From Cryptoclostridium sp036644995 (GTDB taxonomy: Bacteria; Bacillota; Dehalobacteriia; UBA7702), in contig JAVXOZ010000003.1 in NCBI GenBank assembly GCA_036644995.1, positions 68,241 to 132,240 on the forward strand: a stretch of 64,000 bases of DNA, written 5' to 3'. The translations under genes and the position numbers were made by a program. Below the pieces are notes generated by a model, which saw only the letters and a list, made by a program, of their open reading frames with translations, had not been told where the DNA came from and did not search any database. Positions 45,581 through 54,972 of the stretch are shown one piece after another (within the stretch, counting starts at the first letter, position 1; each line of letters begins with the position of its first letter).

Positions 45581-46258
45581 ATGAAAATTTTAATAGCCGA
45601 AGATAATGAAGAAATAGCCAATTTAGTGCGTATGTTTTTGCAAAAAGAAGGCTATGAAGTTATTTGTGTGGGTGATGGAATGGCAGCCTTGGATTATCTA
45701 TTGGAAAAAAGTGTGGATTTGTGCATTTTTGATATAATGATGCCAAAAATGGACGGTTTTACCTTAATTCAAAAAGTTCGTGATTTCTCCACAGTGCCAA
45801 TTTTGGTTTTAACTGCTAAAAATATGGAGCAAGATAAAATTTTGGGTTTAGATTTAGGTGCAGATGATTATATTGCCAAGCCTTTTTCATCTTTGGAATT
45901 GGTTTCCAGAGTAAAGGCACATTTAAGGCGAAATTATTTGATGAACGCATCGGAAAATATATTACAATACGGTGATTTGCAAATTGATAAAGAAAAGTGC
46001 ACTGTTAAAAAAAATGGTGTGGATTGCGGCTTAACCGCCATGGAATATAAGCTGCTTTTGAAGATGCTATCTTCTCCGGAGCGGGTTTTTACTAAATCTC
46101 AATTATATGAAGGTATTTGCGGTAATTATTTAGATGGTGATGAAAACACCATTGCAGTACATATCAGCAGATTGCGTGATAAAATAGAAAACGATGCCAA
46201 GGAACCAAAATATATTAAAACAATCAGAGGGCTGGGATATAAAATTGAAAAAAAATAA
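45581..46258 (+). CDS. OmpR-family response regulator
   Basis: 225 residues. The receiver domain has ILIAEDNEEIA (acidic pocket), CIFDIMMPKMDG (phospho-acceptor Asp near residue 51) and the Lys of YIAKPFSSLEL. The C-terminal winged helix ends TIAVHISRLRDKIENDAKEPKYIKTIRGLGYKIEKK. It is paired with the kinase whose start overlaps it. Target genes cannot be read directly; the envelope-gene context is suggestive. Confidence 0.93.
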   Translation: MKILIAEDNEEIANLVRMFLQKEGYEVICVGDGMAALDYLLEKSVDLCIFDIMMPKMDGFTLIQKVRDFSTVPILVLTAKNMEQDKILGLDLGADDYIAKPFSSLELVSRVKAHLRRNYLMNASENILQYGDLQIDKEKCTVKKNGVDCGLTAMEYKLLLKMLSSPERVFTKSQLYEGICGNYLDGDENTIAVHISRLRDKIENDAKEPKYIKTIRGLGYKIEKK

Positions 46259-47630
46259 AAAAACAGTCAGCTTTAGAAGGCTAATTGCTTTTCGATTATG
46301 TGCATATGTTTTAATTGCCGCTTGTGCCATTTTCGTTTGGGATTGCCTTTGGGGCTACATCTATTCGGAACATCGTTATAAAGTGGAAATGGCATATAAT
46401 TTTGCAATTGATTTTAATGAATACGAAACTATTCCCGAGGACTATTTAAAAAGTAATGGTGCGGGGATTGAGGTTTTGGATGATGAATTAAAAATAGTGG
46501 AGTCCAAAGGGGTGGGGGTAAAAACCGATTACCAATATACTCCTGTGGAATTAGCGGAATTGTTACTGAATGACGACCCTAAAATTCATGTATCCAGTGA
46601 AAAAGTAACCAATGCCCAAGGAGCTGCCTACACCATTGTGCTGCACCAAAATATTTTAGTGGGCACATTGGAAAAGTTGCAAAAAATGGCGTATTTTTAT
46701 GCCGCAGTATTTCTTTTTGGCTGTGGGATAATTTTGCTTATTATTTTGTTCATTTTTGTAAAATCCATTTATAAGCCCATTCACAATAATTTAACATTTA
46801 TTAAAACCAGCATTGCCAAAACACCTTACGATAAATCCAAAGCCGATGTATCAAAAGCCACTCTCACAGAGGCAAAGGATGTAATAGAAGCCTATAATTC
46901 CATGATTGACGAGATGGAAACAATACGCAAGGATAAAGATGTATTGGTAGCTCAAAGCAATCGCCTTATTTCCAATCTTTCCCACGATTTAAAATCTCCC
47001 ATTACCACATTAAAAGGCTATTCCGAGGTGCTGATGAAGGAAAATATCAGCCCTGAGGAACAAAAAAAGTATTTGGGTTATATTAACACAAATACTTCGG
47101 CTTTAGGTAGTATGGTAGACCTTTTATTTGAACAGGTAAAATTTCAATGTGAGGATTATTCCCTTAATTTGGAAAATAGAGATATGAATAGCTTTTTACG
47201 GGATATTGCCGCCAATTATTATATGCTTTTTGATCAAAGAGGTTTTAACGTCAATGTGAATATTATGGAAGAACCTTATTTTATGGATTTCGATGCGGTT
47301 AATATGCGCCGAGTCTTTGCCAATCTTTTGGAAAATTGCCTCAGCCATAATTTCGAAGCTACAGATGTGGAAATAGCCACAGCTATGGAGTGGGGCTATT
47401 ATGTAATATATATTAAAGATAACGGTGTGGGGATTCCCCAAAATGACCGTGAAACCGTATTTGAGCCGTTTTACCAAGGTGATTTATCCCGTACCAAGCA
47501 GCATAGCGGCTTGGGGCTTTATGTGGCCAGACAAATCATCGAAAAACACAATGGCACCATTAAGCTATTTCAAGAAGAAAATTATAAAGTGGTGTTTAAA
47601 ATATTTTTCAAAATTGCGGAACAAAATTAA
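46245..47630 (+). CDS. Sensor histidine kinase
   Basis: 461 residues from TTG 46245, which overlaps the regulator stop by 14 bases; an upstream start would lie deep in the regulator gene. Two membrane spans bracket an extracellular domain of about 120 residues, followed by HAMP-like linker, H-box LSHDLKSPITTLKGYSEVL, N-box ANLLENCLSHN, DNGVGIP, VFEPFYQGD and SGLGLYVARQII. It phosphorylates the upstream regulator. The ligand is unknown. Confidence 0.92.
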   Translation: MKKNKKTVSFRRLIAFRLCAYVLIAACAIFVWDCLWGYIYSEHRYKVEMAYNFAIDFNEYETIPEDYLKSNGAGIEVLDDELKIVESKGVGVKTDYQYTPVELAELLLNDDPKIHVSSEKVTNAQGAAYTIVLHQNILVGTLEKLQKMAYFYAAVFLFGCGIILLIILFIFVKSIYKPIHNNLTFIKTSIAKTPYDKSKADVSKATLTEAKDVIEAYNSMIDEMETIRKDKDVLVAQSNRLISNLSHDLKSPITTLKGYSEVLMKENISPEEQKKYLGYINTNTSALGSMVDLLFEQVKFQCEDYSLNLENRDMNSFLRDIAANYYMLFDQRGFNVNVNIMEEPYFMDFDAVNMRRVFANLLENCLSHNFEATDVEIATAMEWGYYVIYIKDNGVGIPQNDRETVFEPFYQGDLSRTKQHSGLGLYVARQIIEKHNGTIKLFQEENYKVVFKIFFKIAEQN

Positions 47631-47662
47631 ACTATTTTTGAAAAAAAGTGCACATGAACTAA

Positions 47663-47718
47663 AATTTCAGTAAAGCAATTTTAGTGAAGCAATTTCAGTA
47701 AAGCAATTTCAGTAAAAC
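47663..47718. repeat. Four tandem 14-base repeats
   Basis: Units beginning at 47663, 47677, 47691 and 47705 follow AATTTCAGTAAAGC. Units 1 and 3 are identical; unit 2 differs at two bases and unit 4 at one. They fill most of the gap between the kinase stop and the azlD stop. Confidence 0.9.
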
Positions 47719-47757
47719 AAAAAGTATATTTACATAAAATCTAAGTTACAGTAAAAA

Positions 47758-48087
47758 TCAAAAGACAAATTGCACCAAAATCATATAAAGTACCGTGCCA
47801 CCGGCAATGCTGATAAGGTTATTTTTCTTCCACAGATGTACCAAAATCACAGCGCCAACCGCAATTAATTCAGGTATTCCATATGGGTATGCCAAAACCT
47901 TGGTATTTTGCAAACAATATACCACCAATAGAGCAATGATGGCATAGGGTAGCACTTTACCTAAGTATAAAATATAATTTGGTGTCCTTTTACCCGGGGG
48001 AAACACGGCAAAAGGTATTACTCTGGTTATTAAAATAGCCGAGGCTGCCACTAAAACAAAAAGCAGCATTTCCATATTGTTTAGCAT
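47758..48087 (-). CDS. azlD: Branched-chain amino acid exporter small subunit AzlD
   Basis: 109 residues with four spans (LLFVLVAASAILITRVIPFAVFP, YILYLGKVLPYAIIALLVVYCL). RVIPF and KVLPYAI are typical of AzlD. AzlCD homologues export branched-chain amino acids or analogues. It overlaps azlC by seven bases, and the two are cotranscribed leftward. Confidence 0.88.
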   Translation of the reverse strand: MLNNMEMLLFVLVAASAILITRVIPFAVFPPGKRTPNYILYLGKVLPYAIIALLVVYCLQNTKVLAYPYGIPELIAVGAVILVHLWKKNNLISIAGGTVLYMILVQFVF

Positions 48088-48800
48088 GATATGTCTGTTT
48101 CCTTTTTATTTTCAATTTTTTTGCGGCACAGTGTTAAGGAAATCATAATAATTAGTAAAGCAGGGATTAAAAAATTGTTTGCTCCAAAAATCAAAAGGCA
48201 GATAAAAGCTGTGCTTACCCCTATAATAGCAGGTAAATGAGTGGTGGCTTCATGCCATTGGTCTATGGCAATTACGGTAAAAAGTGCCGTCATCACAAAA
48301 TCTATACCTGTGGTGTTGATGCTTATTAAAGAGCCAACCAACCCACCTAAAGTGCAGCCAATTATCCAATAACTATGGTTTAAAACAGCAATGAGAAAGC
48401 GAAATTTATTGGGGTTTATCCCTTGGGGTGGTACTGCCGAGGATAAAAGGGCATAGGTTTCATCTGTTAAGCCAAAGATAATGTAAAATTTTTGCCACCC
48501 CATATCCTTAACCTTTTCCAAAAGTGAAAGTCCGTAAAAAATGTGTCTGGCATTTACCATAAGTTCCATTATAAACACCTGTATAAGGCTATATCCGGGC
48601 AATAACATATTAATGGCAACAAATTGACCTGTGCCTGCAAACATTGTTAAAGCCATAAAAAAAGCCCAGCCAAAGGAATAACCCTTACTGGTTAATAATA
48701 TACCAAAAGCGATACCCATAAAAATATACCCGAAAAAAACAGGTATGGTATGGGGTATCGCAGCTTTTAATATTTTATTGTGTTTTGATGGTGTTTCCAC
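48081..48800 (-). CDS. azlC: Branched-chain amino acid exporter large subunit AzlC
   Basis: 239 residues, polytopic. AIPHTIPVFFGYIFMGIAFGILL, MFAGTGQFVAINML, ELMVNARHIFYGLSLLEK and FGLTDETYALL are family hallmarks. GTG start 48800 behind GGAGGA. Partner of azlD. The divergent promoter region with the thiamine operon contains a well-formed leftward promoter. Confidence 0.9.
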   Translation of the reverse strand: METPSKHNKILKAAIPHTIPVFFGYIFMGIAFGILLTSKGYSFGWAFFMALTMFAGTGQFVAINMLLPGYSLIQVFIMELMVNARHIFYGLSLLEKVKDMGWQKFYIIFGLTDETYALLSSAVPPQGINPNKFRFLIAVLNHSYWIIGCTLGGLVGSLISINTTGIDFVMTALFTVIAIDQWHEATTHLPAIIGVSTAFICLLIFGANNFLIPALLIIMISLTLCRKKIENKKETDISC

Positions 48801-48834
48801 AGAAAATCCTCCGCTTTTTTAAGGTAACTAAAAT

Positions 48835-48863
48835 ATTATAACAACTTTTTTTGTAAACCGCAA
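48835..48863 (-). promoter_or_regulatory. azlCD promoter
   Basis: On the minus strand TTGCGG (48858-48863) and TATAAT (48835-48840) are 17 bases apart, with TGT before the -10 box as an extended -10. Confidence 0.75.
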
Positions 48864-48883
48864 CGATTTTTACAAAAAAGCAC

Positions 48884-48912
48884 TTTTCAAAGGAAAATTA
48901 GTGTGCTATAAT
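48884..48912 (+). promoter_or_regulatory. Thiamine operon promoter
   Basis: TTTTCA (48884-48889) and TATAAT (48907-48912), 17-base spacing. The riboswitch aptamer begins about 22 bases after the -10 box. Confidence 0.7.
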
Positions 48913-48933
48913 AAAAATATAAATATAACTTAA

Positions 48934-49062
48934 TAATAGGGGAGCTTGATTCATCAGGCTGAGAGGGAGCAAAATGTAGCTTCGACCCTTATACCTGATG
49001 TGGATAATGCCACCGTAGGAACGTGTTCTGAGGTATGCCATATTAGGTGTACCTTTTTTATT
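48934..49062 (+). promoter_or_regulatory. TPP riboswitch (THI element) with transcription terminator
   Basis: Conserved aptamer blocks are present: GGGGAGC, CTGAGAGGG, ACCCTTATACCTGAT, GGATAATGCCACCGTAGGAA. After it, AGGTATGCC and GGTGTACCT (49031-49053) pair, partly by G-U, and run into a T-stretch, so the platform should terminate transcription when thiamine pyrophosphate is bound. It controls cytX-thiM-thiE-thiD. Confidence 0.95.
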
Positions 49063-49078
49063 TTGGGAAGGACACGAT

Positions 49079-50248
49079 ATGAAAAAAGAAAACTCTGTAA
49101 GTCACGGTCTGCTCTGGTTTGGGGCAGCTATTTCACTGGCGGAAATTATGACAGGAACGCTATTTGCCCCTATGGGGTGGGGTAAAGGGCTTCTTGCCAT
49201 CGCTTTAGGGCACATTATAGGTTGTGCTTTACTTTATTTCTCAGGGCTTATTGGTGCTCAAATGGGTTTGCCTGCGGTTAAATCCAGCCGCTTGGCTTTT
49301 GGCAAATATGGCTCCTACGGCTTTTCCTTATTTAATATTGTCCAACTTTTGGGTTGGACAGCCATTATGATAATGGGTGGCAGTGCTGTTTTGCATCAAA
49401 CCATGTCTATTTTAACGGGGTATGAAAATCCCGCTTTGTGGACTATCCTCATTGGTGCTTTAATTGCTCTTTGGATAGCCGTGGGGCTTAAAAACGTCAG
49501 CAAATTCAATGTGGTGGCGGTGGGTGGTTTATTTTTACTCACCATAGTGTTAAGCTTTGTGGTTTTTGGCGGCGAAGCAAAGGCGGTTAGTGGTTCACTG
49601 AGCTTTGGTGCGGCGGTGGAATTAAGCATTGCCATGCCATTATCTTGGTTGCCCTTAATCAGCGATTACACCAGACACAGCAAAAATCCGAAAAAAACAG
49701 CGGCGGTTAGTGCCCTTACCTATTTTGTTGGCAGTGTTTGGATGTATGTTATCGGAATGGGGCTGGCTATCTATGCAGGTGGCGGCGATATTGGCATAGT
49801 TTTGGCAAGTGTGGGCTTAGGTGTTGTGGGGCTTTTTATAGCCTTATTTTCCACTGTTACCACCACTTTTTTAGATGCTTATTCTGCTGGGGTTTCCTTT
49901 GGTAATCTCACCAATGGCAAAGGGGAAAAAGCCTTTGCTCTGGGAGTTTGTGCCGTGGCAACTGTTTTGGCTTTGTTTTTCCCCATGGATAAATATGAAA
50001 GTTTTCTTTACCTCATAGGTTCGTTCTTTGTGCCTATGGTAACGCTGCTGTTGATGGAATATTTTGTTTATGGTGAACGCAGCATTGATAAAGCCTTTCG
50101 CTGGGATAATGCTATCCTTTGGGTAGTGGGTTTTGTGCTATATCGTGTATTTTTATCAGTTGATACCATTATAGGCAGCACCATTCCGGTTATGATAATA
50201 TTGGCATTGATATCATTGGTGGTTCATAAAATATTAAGGAGGAAATAG
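49079..50248 (+). CDS. cytX: Hydroxymethylpyrimidine transporter CytX (NCS1 family)
   Basis: 389 residues with about 12 spans. The start WFGAAISLAEIMTGTLFAPMGWGKGLLAI and MPLSWLPLISDYTRHS are NCS1-like as in CytX. Location directly behind a TPP riboswitch identifies it as the thiamine-precursor importer CytX rather than a cytosine permease. GGAAGG ribosome site. First gene of a salvage operon. Confidence 0.9.
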   Translation: MKKENSVSHGLLWFGAAISLAEIMTGTLFAPMGWGKGLLAIALGHIIGCALLYFSGLIGAQMGLPAVKSSRLAFGKYGSYGFSLFNIVQLLGWTAIMIMGGSAVLHQTMSILTGYENPALWTILIGALIALWIAVGLKNVSKFNVVAVGGLFLLTIVLSFVVFGGEAKAVSGSLSFGAAVELSIAMPLSWLPLISDYTRHSKNPKKTAAVSALTYFVGSVWMYVIGMGLAIYAGGGDIGIVLASVGLGVVGLFIALFSTVTTTFLDAYSAGVSFGNLTNGKGEKAFALGVCAVATVLALFFPMDKYESFLYLIGSFFVPMVTLLLMEYFVYGERSIDKAFRWDNAILWVVGFVLYRVFLSVDTIIGSTIPVMIILALISLVVHKILRRK

Positions 50249-50249
50249 T

Positions 50250-51068
50250 ATGTTTTTTAATATTCTAACTAATGTAAGAAAAAAAATACCTTTAACCCAT
50301 TGCATTACCAATTACGTAACGGTAAATTCCTGTGCCAATGCAATATTGGCTGTGGGTGGTGCTCCCATTATGGCAGATGATATTGAAGAAGTTGCGGAAA
50401 TTACAGCTATGAGCAATGCTCTGGTTTTAAACATAGGCACTTTAAATAAGCGTACTGTGCAATCCATGGTAAAAGCAGGTATAGCTGCTAATGAAAAAGG
50501 TATCCCTGTGATTTTGGATCCCGTGGGTGTGGGGGCATCTAATTTACGAAACAGTGCCACCGCAGAACTTATAAATAAGGTAAAATTTGCAGCTATCCGA
50601 GGTAATATTTCTGAAATTAAAAATATATATGATGGCAGCGCCAAGGCACATGGTGTGGATGTGGATATTTCAGATAGTAATATTGAGCCACAGCAGCTAT
50701 GTGAGTATGCAAAGGTGTTGAGCTTACGCACAGGTGCGGTTATAGCCATAACCGGTGCCACAGATGTTATTGCCCAAAGTGAAAAAGCAGCTTTGCTAAA
50801 AAACGGAAATCCCATGCTTTCAAATGTTACCGGCAGTGGTTGTATGCTTTCGGCAATTACCGGTGCTTTTTTGGGTGCAAACCCCAATAATTGTTGGGAA
50901 GCCACTGTTTCCGCCACAGCTTTAATGGGTATTGCCGGGGAAATAGCCCAAAGTAAAACCGTAAAAAATGGTGTTGGCATCGGCAGTTTTAATGTGTATC
51001 TAATGGATGCTCTGAGCCAGATTGATGAGGCAAAAATGAAAGAGGCGATTAAAATTGAAATTATCTAA
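50250..51068 (+). CDS. thiM: Hydroxyethylthiazole kinase
   Basis: 272 residues. PLTHCITNYVTVNSCANAILAVGGAPIMADD at the start, DPVGVGASNLR, RGNISEI, and NVTGSGCMLSAITGAF with the catalytic Cys region. It phosphorylates the thiazole moiety for reuse. AAGGAGG precedes the ATG; one base separates it from cytX. Confidence 0.95.
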   Translation: MFFNILTNVRKKIPLTHCITNYVTVNSCANAILAVGGAPIMADDIEEVAEITAMSNALVLNIGTLNKRTVQSMVKAGIAANEKGIPVILDPVGVGASNLRNSATAELINKVKFAAIRGNISEIKNIYDGSAKAHGVDVDISDSNIEPQQLCEYAKVLSLRTGAVIAITGATDVIAQSEKAALLKNGNPMLSNVTGSGCMLSAITGAFLGANPNNCWEATVSATALMGIAGEIAQSKTVKNGVGIGSFNVYLMDALSQIDEAKMKEAIKIEII

Positions 51069-51687
51069 AGCAGATATGTTGTTATATGCCGTAACGGACA
51101 GAACATGGTTAAATGGTAAAACCTTAGCCGCAACAGTAGAGGAAATTCTTAAAAGCGGTATCACTTTTTTGCAATTACGTGAAAAAGAATTGGATTACGA
51201 TGATTTTTTGACCGAGGCACTGGCAATAGGAGCTTTAGCAAAAAAATATAATGTGCCGTTTGTGATAAATGATGATGTAAAAATAGCCATGGCAGCCAAT
51301 ACAGATGGTGTTCATGTAGGTCAGGATGATGGCAATGTGGCGGTTCTTCGCAAGGAAATAGGTGATAAAATACTGGGAGTTTCCGTGCATACCGTAGAAC
51401 AAGCCTTAAAAGCACAGGAAGAAGGTGCGGATTATTTAGGGGTTGGTGCCATGTTTGCCACGGATACAAAAACCGATGCTACTGTGGTATCTAAAGATAC
51501 TTTAAAAGCTATTGGTAATGCTGTGGATATCCCTGTGGTAATTATCGGCGGTGTTAATAAAGATACTATTCCTCAATTTAAAAATTGCGGTGCCCATGGT
51601 GCTGCGGTGGTTTCCGCTATATTTGCCCAAAAAAATCCCGTTGCAGCAACCAAGGAATTGGTAAAATTATGCAGTGAGGTGTTCTAA
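51055..51687 (+). CDS. thiE: Thiamine-phosphate synthase
   Basis: 210 residues from TTG 51055, overlapping thiM by 14 bases. LLYAVTDRTWL, FLQLREKELDYDDF, INDDVKIA, DGVHVGQDD, GVSVHTVEQA and VVIIGGVNKDTI are family motifs. It joins HMP-PP to thiazole phosphate to give thiamine phosphate. Confidence 0.95.
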   Translation: MKLSKADMLLYAVTDRTWLNGKTLAATVEEILKSGITFLQLREKELDYDDFLTEALAIGALAKKYNVPFVINDDVKIAMAANTDGVHVGQDDGNVAVLRKEIGDKILGVSVHTVEQALKAQEEGADYLGVGAMFATDTKTDATVVSKDTLKAIGNAVDIPVVIIGGVNKDTIPQFKNCGAHGAAVVSAIFAQKNPVAATKELVKLCSEVF

Positions 51688-52476
51688 ATGTTTAAAGTTT
51701 TAACAATAGCAGGTTCAGATTGCAGTGGCGGTGCAGGTATTCAGGCGGATTTGAAAACAATGGCAGCTCATGGTGTTTATGGTATGAGTGCCATAACTGC
51801 TTTAACAGCTCAAAATACTTTAGGGGTATCGGGAATTTTGGAGTGTACCCCTGAATTTTTAGGTGAGCAATTAGATAATATATTTACGGATATTTATCCC
51901 GATGCGGTAAAAATAGGCATGGTGGCAAGTGAGGGGCTAATTAAAGTTATTGGGGAAAAACTTAAAGAATATCATGCCAAAAATATAGTGGTAGACCCTG
52001 TTATGGTGGCAACCAGTGGCAGTGCTCTCATGGCTAAATCTGCATCTAAATTATTAAAAGATGTGCTGATACCCTGCGCCGATGTGATAACCCCAAATAT
52101 TGCCGAAGCAGAAGCACTAAGCGGTAAAAAAATTGCCAATGCAGATGATATGATAGCCGCCGCCGTGGCAATTTCACATTATTATAAGGGCTATATTTTA
52201 ATAAAAGGTGGACACTGTAAAGATAATGCCGATGATTTACTTTGGCATAAGGGTGAAGCCCACTGGGTGCGTGGTAGCCGTATAGATAATGAAAATACCC
52301 ATGGTACAGGTTGTACTTTATCTTCAGCCATTGCCTGTGAATTGGCAGGGGGTAAGGATATGTTAAATGCTGTTATCTCTGCCAAGGCTTATATTAATGC
52401 CGCCTTGGAATTTGGCTTAGATTTAGGCAAGGGTAGGGGCCCTCTAAATCATAACGTACCATGGGTGGTTTCCTAA
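51688..52476 (+). CDS. thiD: Hydroxymethylpyrimidine/phosphomethylpyrimidine kinase
   Basis: 262 residues. LTIAGSDCSGGAGIQADLKTMAAHGVYGMSA, VDPVMVATSGSAL, TPNIAEAEAL and NTHGTGCTLSSAIA are diagnostic. It phosphorylates HMP twice. The ATG follows the thiE stop directly. No thiC, thiG or thiH is present, so the operon serves uptake and recycling. Confidence 0.95.
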   Translation: MFKVLTIAGSDCSGGAGIQADLKTMAAHGVYGMSAITALTAQNTLGVSGILECTPEFLGEQLDNIFTDIYPDAVKIGMVASEGLIKVIGEKLKEYHAKNIVVDPVMVATSGSALMAKSASKLLKDVLIPCADVITPNIAEAEALSGKKIANADDMIAAAVAISHYYKGYILIKGGHCKDNADDLLWHKGEAHWVRGSRIDNENTHGTGCTLSSAIACELAGGKDMLNAVISAKAYINAALEFGLDLGKGRGPLNHNVPWVVS

Positions 52477-52510
52477 TTAAATTTATGGGGTAATCTCACC
52501 AAAAGCATTC

Positions 52511-52666
52511 AGGCTGTTGATAAAATCTGATATTCGGTAAAATCCCTTCCCACCCACTGCTTATGTACATTTAGATACACTGCACAGCGGCTGCTCAGGG
52601 AGTTTTATCGCTTTCTTAACAGCCTGACATCTTGCCAAACAACTATGTTTTTTGACAATCTGAGCA
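52511..52666. repeat. ERIC/MITE-like structured repeat, copy 2
   Basis: A close relative of 24994-25158 in the same orientation, 156 bases. It keeps the central TGCACAGCGGCTGCTCAGGG, the GACATCTTGCCAAA tail and the closing TCTGAGCA, but has lost about nine bases (GAATCTAAG in copy 1) from the right arm, weakening the long hairpin. It lies between thiD and the SLH-peptidase gene. The 27-base palindromes that flank copy 1 are absent. Confidence 0.85.
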
Positions 52667-52768
52667 TTTTATGTATTAGTGACATTTTATGGAATTTTTA
52701 CGTTGATGTGGGTAAATAAATGTGTTAAAATATATGTGTTGAAAATAAAATGATAATAGGAGGTTTAA

Positions 52769-54949
52769 ATGAAAACATTGAAAAGGAAAATACCTTTAAT
52801 TGTGGCAACACTTATATTTTTATTTGCGTTTTGCTCCACAGGTGCTTTGGCAAGTGAGGATACCTATACGTATCGCACCACGGAAAATTCTGCAATAATA
52901 TCCCAGTATTTTAGCGAAAAAGAAGAAGTGATTATTCCCAATACCATAGATTCATTACCCGTTACCACCATTGACCGGGGTGCTTTTAATAAGTGTAAAA
53001 ATTTAATAAAGGTTACTTTGCCCAATACTGTTAAAAACCTGCCCAATGGCTTATTTAGCAAAAATACCATAATATATAGCCATAAAAGTGCATATTTAGA
53101 GGATTACGCCAAGGCTAATAATCTAATATTTAAGGTTAAATCACCTGTTATTTTATCGGTGGATTTAAGCGGTTTTCCCGATGTTCCCACTAATGAATGG
53201 TATACATCCTATGTAAATGATTTAATACAACAGGGGCTTGTTAAAGGATATGAAAACGGTTTGTTTTTACCCCAAAATAATATCACCAGAGGTGAATTTG
53301 TAAAAATATTGGCAGAGGCATCAAAGGAAGATTTAACTTTATTTAAAGGACAATCTGTTTTTACCGATGTGCCAAAAAATAGTTGGTATGCTCATTATAT
53401 TATGTGGGCATATTCCCGTGGCATTGTAACAGGTAACGGTGACCAAACTTTTAGCCCTGAAAATAATATCAGTCGCCAAGAGATGATGGTAATTCAGCAG
53501 CGTTATGCTACATATATTTCCAAAATTACTTTGCCTGCCATGGTTTCACAGATGGTGTTTTCAGATGATGCCCAAATAGCAACTTGGGCAAGAGATGCAG
53601 TAAAATCCTTGCAAATAGCAGGTATTGTTAATGGCAGTGATAATAATAAATTGGCTCCTACTGCGTTTTCCACCCGTGCAGAGGCAACAAAGGTTGTTAG
53701 TTCCTTCCTTGCTTTATTAAAGGCGGATAATTCTACCAAGGAAATAAAAGGTTTTACCTATATTCCCAATGAAAAAACCTATTGGCAGGATGGAAAATTA
53801 ATGGAATCAGCCATTGTTCCTACTCTTAATAACGGTAAATTAGTAATTCCTTTCACCGGTTATTGCCAATATAAAAATGCAGCCTTGGTAAAGGAAGAAG
53901 GGGGTAAAATTACAGTTAATTTATCTAATGGTAGTTGGATAACTATGCAAAATGGATCTGCAAATATACAAAACTCACAAAATCAAAGTATTACATTATC
54001 TGCTCCTGTAACCATTGCAGGGGATGAAGTAATTGTGGATATTACAAGTATTGCCCCTTTATTTGGTGATGTTGTCCAAATTTCCACGGATGGCTCAGGT
54101 GTTTTTGTTTATCCTCAAAATCGCAATATAGATGAAAAAAATTGGTTGCAGGGCTATCGCAGTTTACAGGCGATTGCTGCTGCAAAAGTTGATTTTTATA
54201 CCTCAACTTACGGTAAAAGCGGCAAAAATCAAGATTTATCCTACTCTGTAATAACACCCTCAAACTACACCAAAACTATTATGTTGGTTTTTGAGCAGCA
54301 TGGCTTTGAAGATGACTACGATAAAGATGGGCAGGTTTTGGTAAACTCTGCAAACACTATTACAGAGTGGTTTAAAAATGCCGATGTAGAATCCTTTAAT
54401 GGTGCCAGATTAGTTATTGTTGCCTCGGCAAATCCTGATGGACTTAGCTATGGGTACACCAATAATGGCCCTGGGCGTTGCACTGTGGTGGGTGGTGTGG
54501 ATATGAACCGAGATTGGCCAACCAGCACCTATCAGAGTAGTACCACCCCACGTAATTACACCTTAAGCCCCTTATCCTGTAATGAAACAAAAAGCCTAAA
54601 AGATTTAATAACTACCATGAGTCCTAATGTTTTGTTGGATTGCCACGGCTGGCTCAATGGCACTTACGGCGATAAAAGAATAGCAGATATCTTTAAAAAA
54701 GAAATGGGTTTACCTTATAAAACGTTGTTTTCCACAAGCAGCAGCCTTAGTGCCACCAATGTAACATACCTTTCCGATGCGGAAATAGAGGATGCCTATA
54801 TTTCGGGTCTTGTGGGTTTTAAAGGTTACTTGGCAGGCTACGGTTTTGAGCAAAATATAACTTCTGCCTTGGTGGAATTTACCGCACCCGATGTGTTGGA
54901 TAACAATAAATTAGCAAATGCTATTAAGTCCATAGCTAAAACTTTCTAA
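52769..54949 (+). CDS. Secreted SLH-anchored M14 zinc carboxypeptidase-like protein
   Basis: 726 residues: signal peptide (to about residue 28, ending GALAS), a short BspA-like leucine-rich piece (about 45-120), three SLH repeats (about 130-325, e.g. FPDVPTNEWYTSYVNDLIQQGLVKGY), a copper-amine-oxidase-N-like domain (about 330-450), then an M14 peptidase domain. Zinc ligands appear in EQHGFED (HxxE) and LLDCHGW, with VDMNRDWP and a late LVEF Glu as catalytic candidate. SLH repeats should tie it to the wall. The substrate could be peptidoglycan peptide or protein. AGGAGG precedes the ATG. Confidence 0.85.
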   Translation: MKTLKRKIPLIVATLIFLFAFCSTGALASEDTYTYRTTENSAIISQYFSEKEEVIIPNTIDSLPVTTIDRGAFNKCKNLIKVTLPNTVKNLPNGLFSKNTIIYSHKSAYLEDYAKANNLIFKVKSPVILSVDLSGFPDVPTNEWYTSYVNDLIQQGLVKGYENGLFLPQNNITRGEFVKILAEASKEDLTLFKGQSVFTDVPKNSWYAHYIMWAYSRGIVTGNGDQTFSPENNISRQEMMVIQQRYATYISKITLPAMVSQMVFSDDAQIATWARDAVKSLQIAGIVNGSDNNKLAPTAFSTRAEATKVVSSFLALLKADNSTKEIKGFTYIPNEKTYWQDGKLMESAIVPTLNNGKLVIPFTGYCQYKNAALVKEEGGKITVNLSNGSWITMQNGSANIQNSQNQSITLSAPVTIAGDEVIVDITSIAPLFGDVVQISTDGSGVFVYPQNRNIDEKNWLQGYRSLQAIAAAKVDFYTSTYGKSGKNQDLSYSVITPSNYTKTIMLVFEQHGFEDDYDKDGQVLVNSANTITEWFKNADVESFNGARLVIVASANPDGLSYGYTNNGPGRCTVVGGVDMNRDWPTSTYQSSTTPRNYTLSPLSCNETKSLKDLITTMSPNVLLDCHGWLNGTYGDKRIADIFKKEMGLPYKTLFSTSSSLSATNVTYLSDAEIEDAYISGLVGFKGYLAGYGFEQNITSALVEFTAPDVLDNNKLANAIKSIAKTF

Positions 54950-54972
54950 GTAAAACTTACTACAATATAAAT

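Noticed and set aside
47663..47718. CRISPR array
   Set aside because: Units are 14 bases and directly abut each other; there are no spacers and no cas genes.
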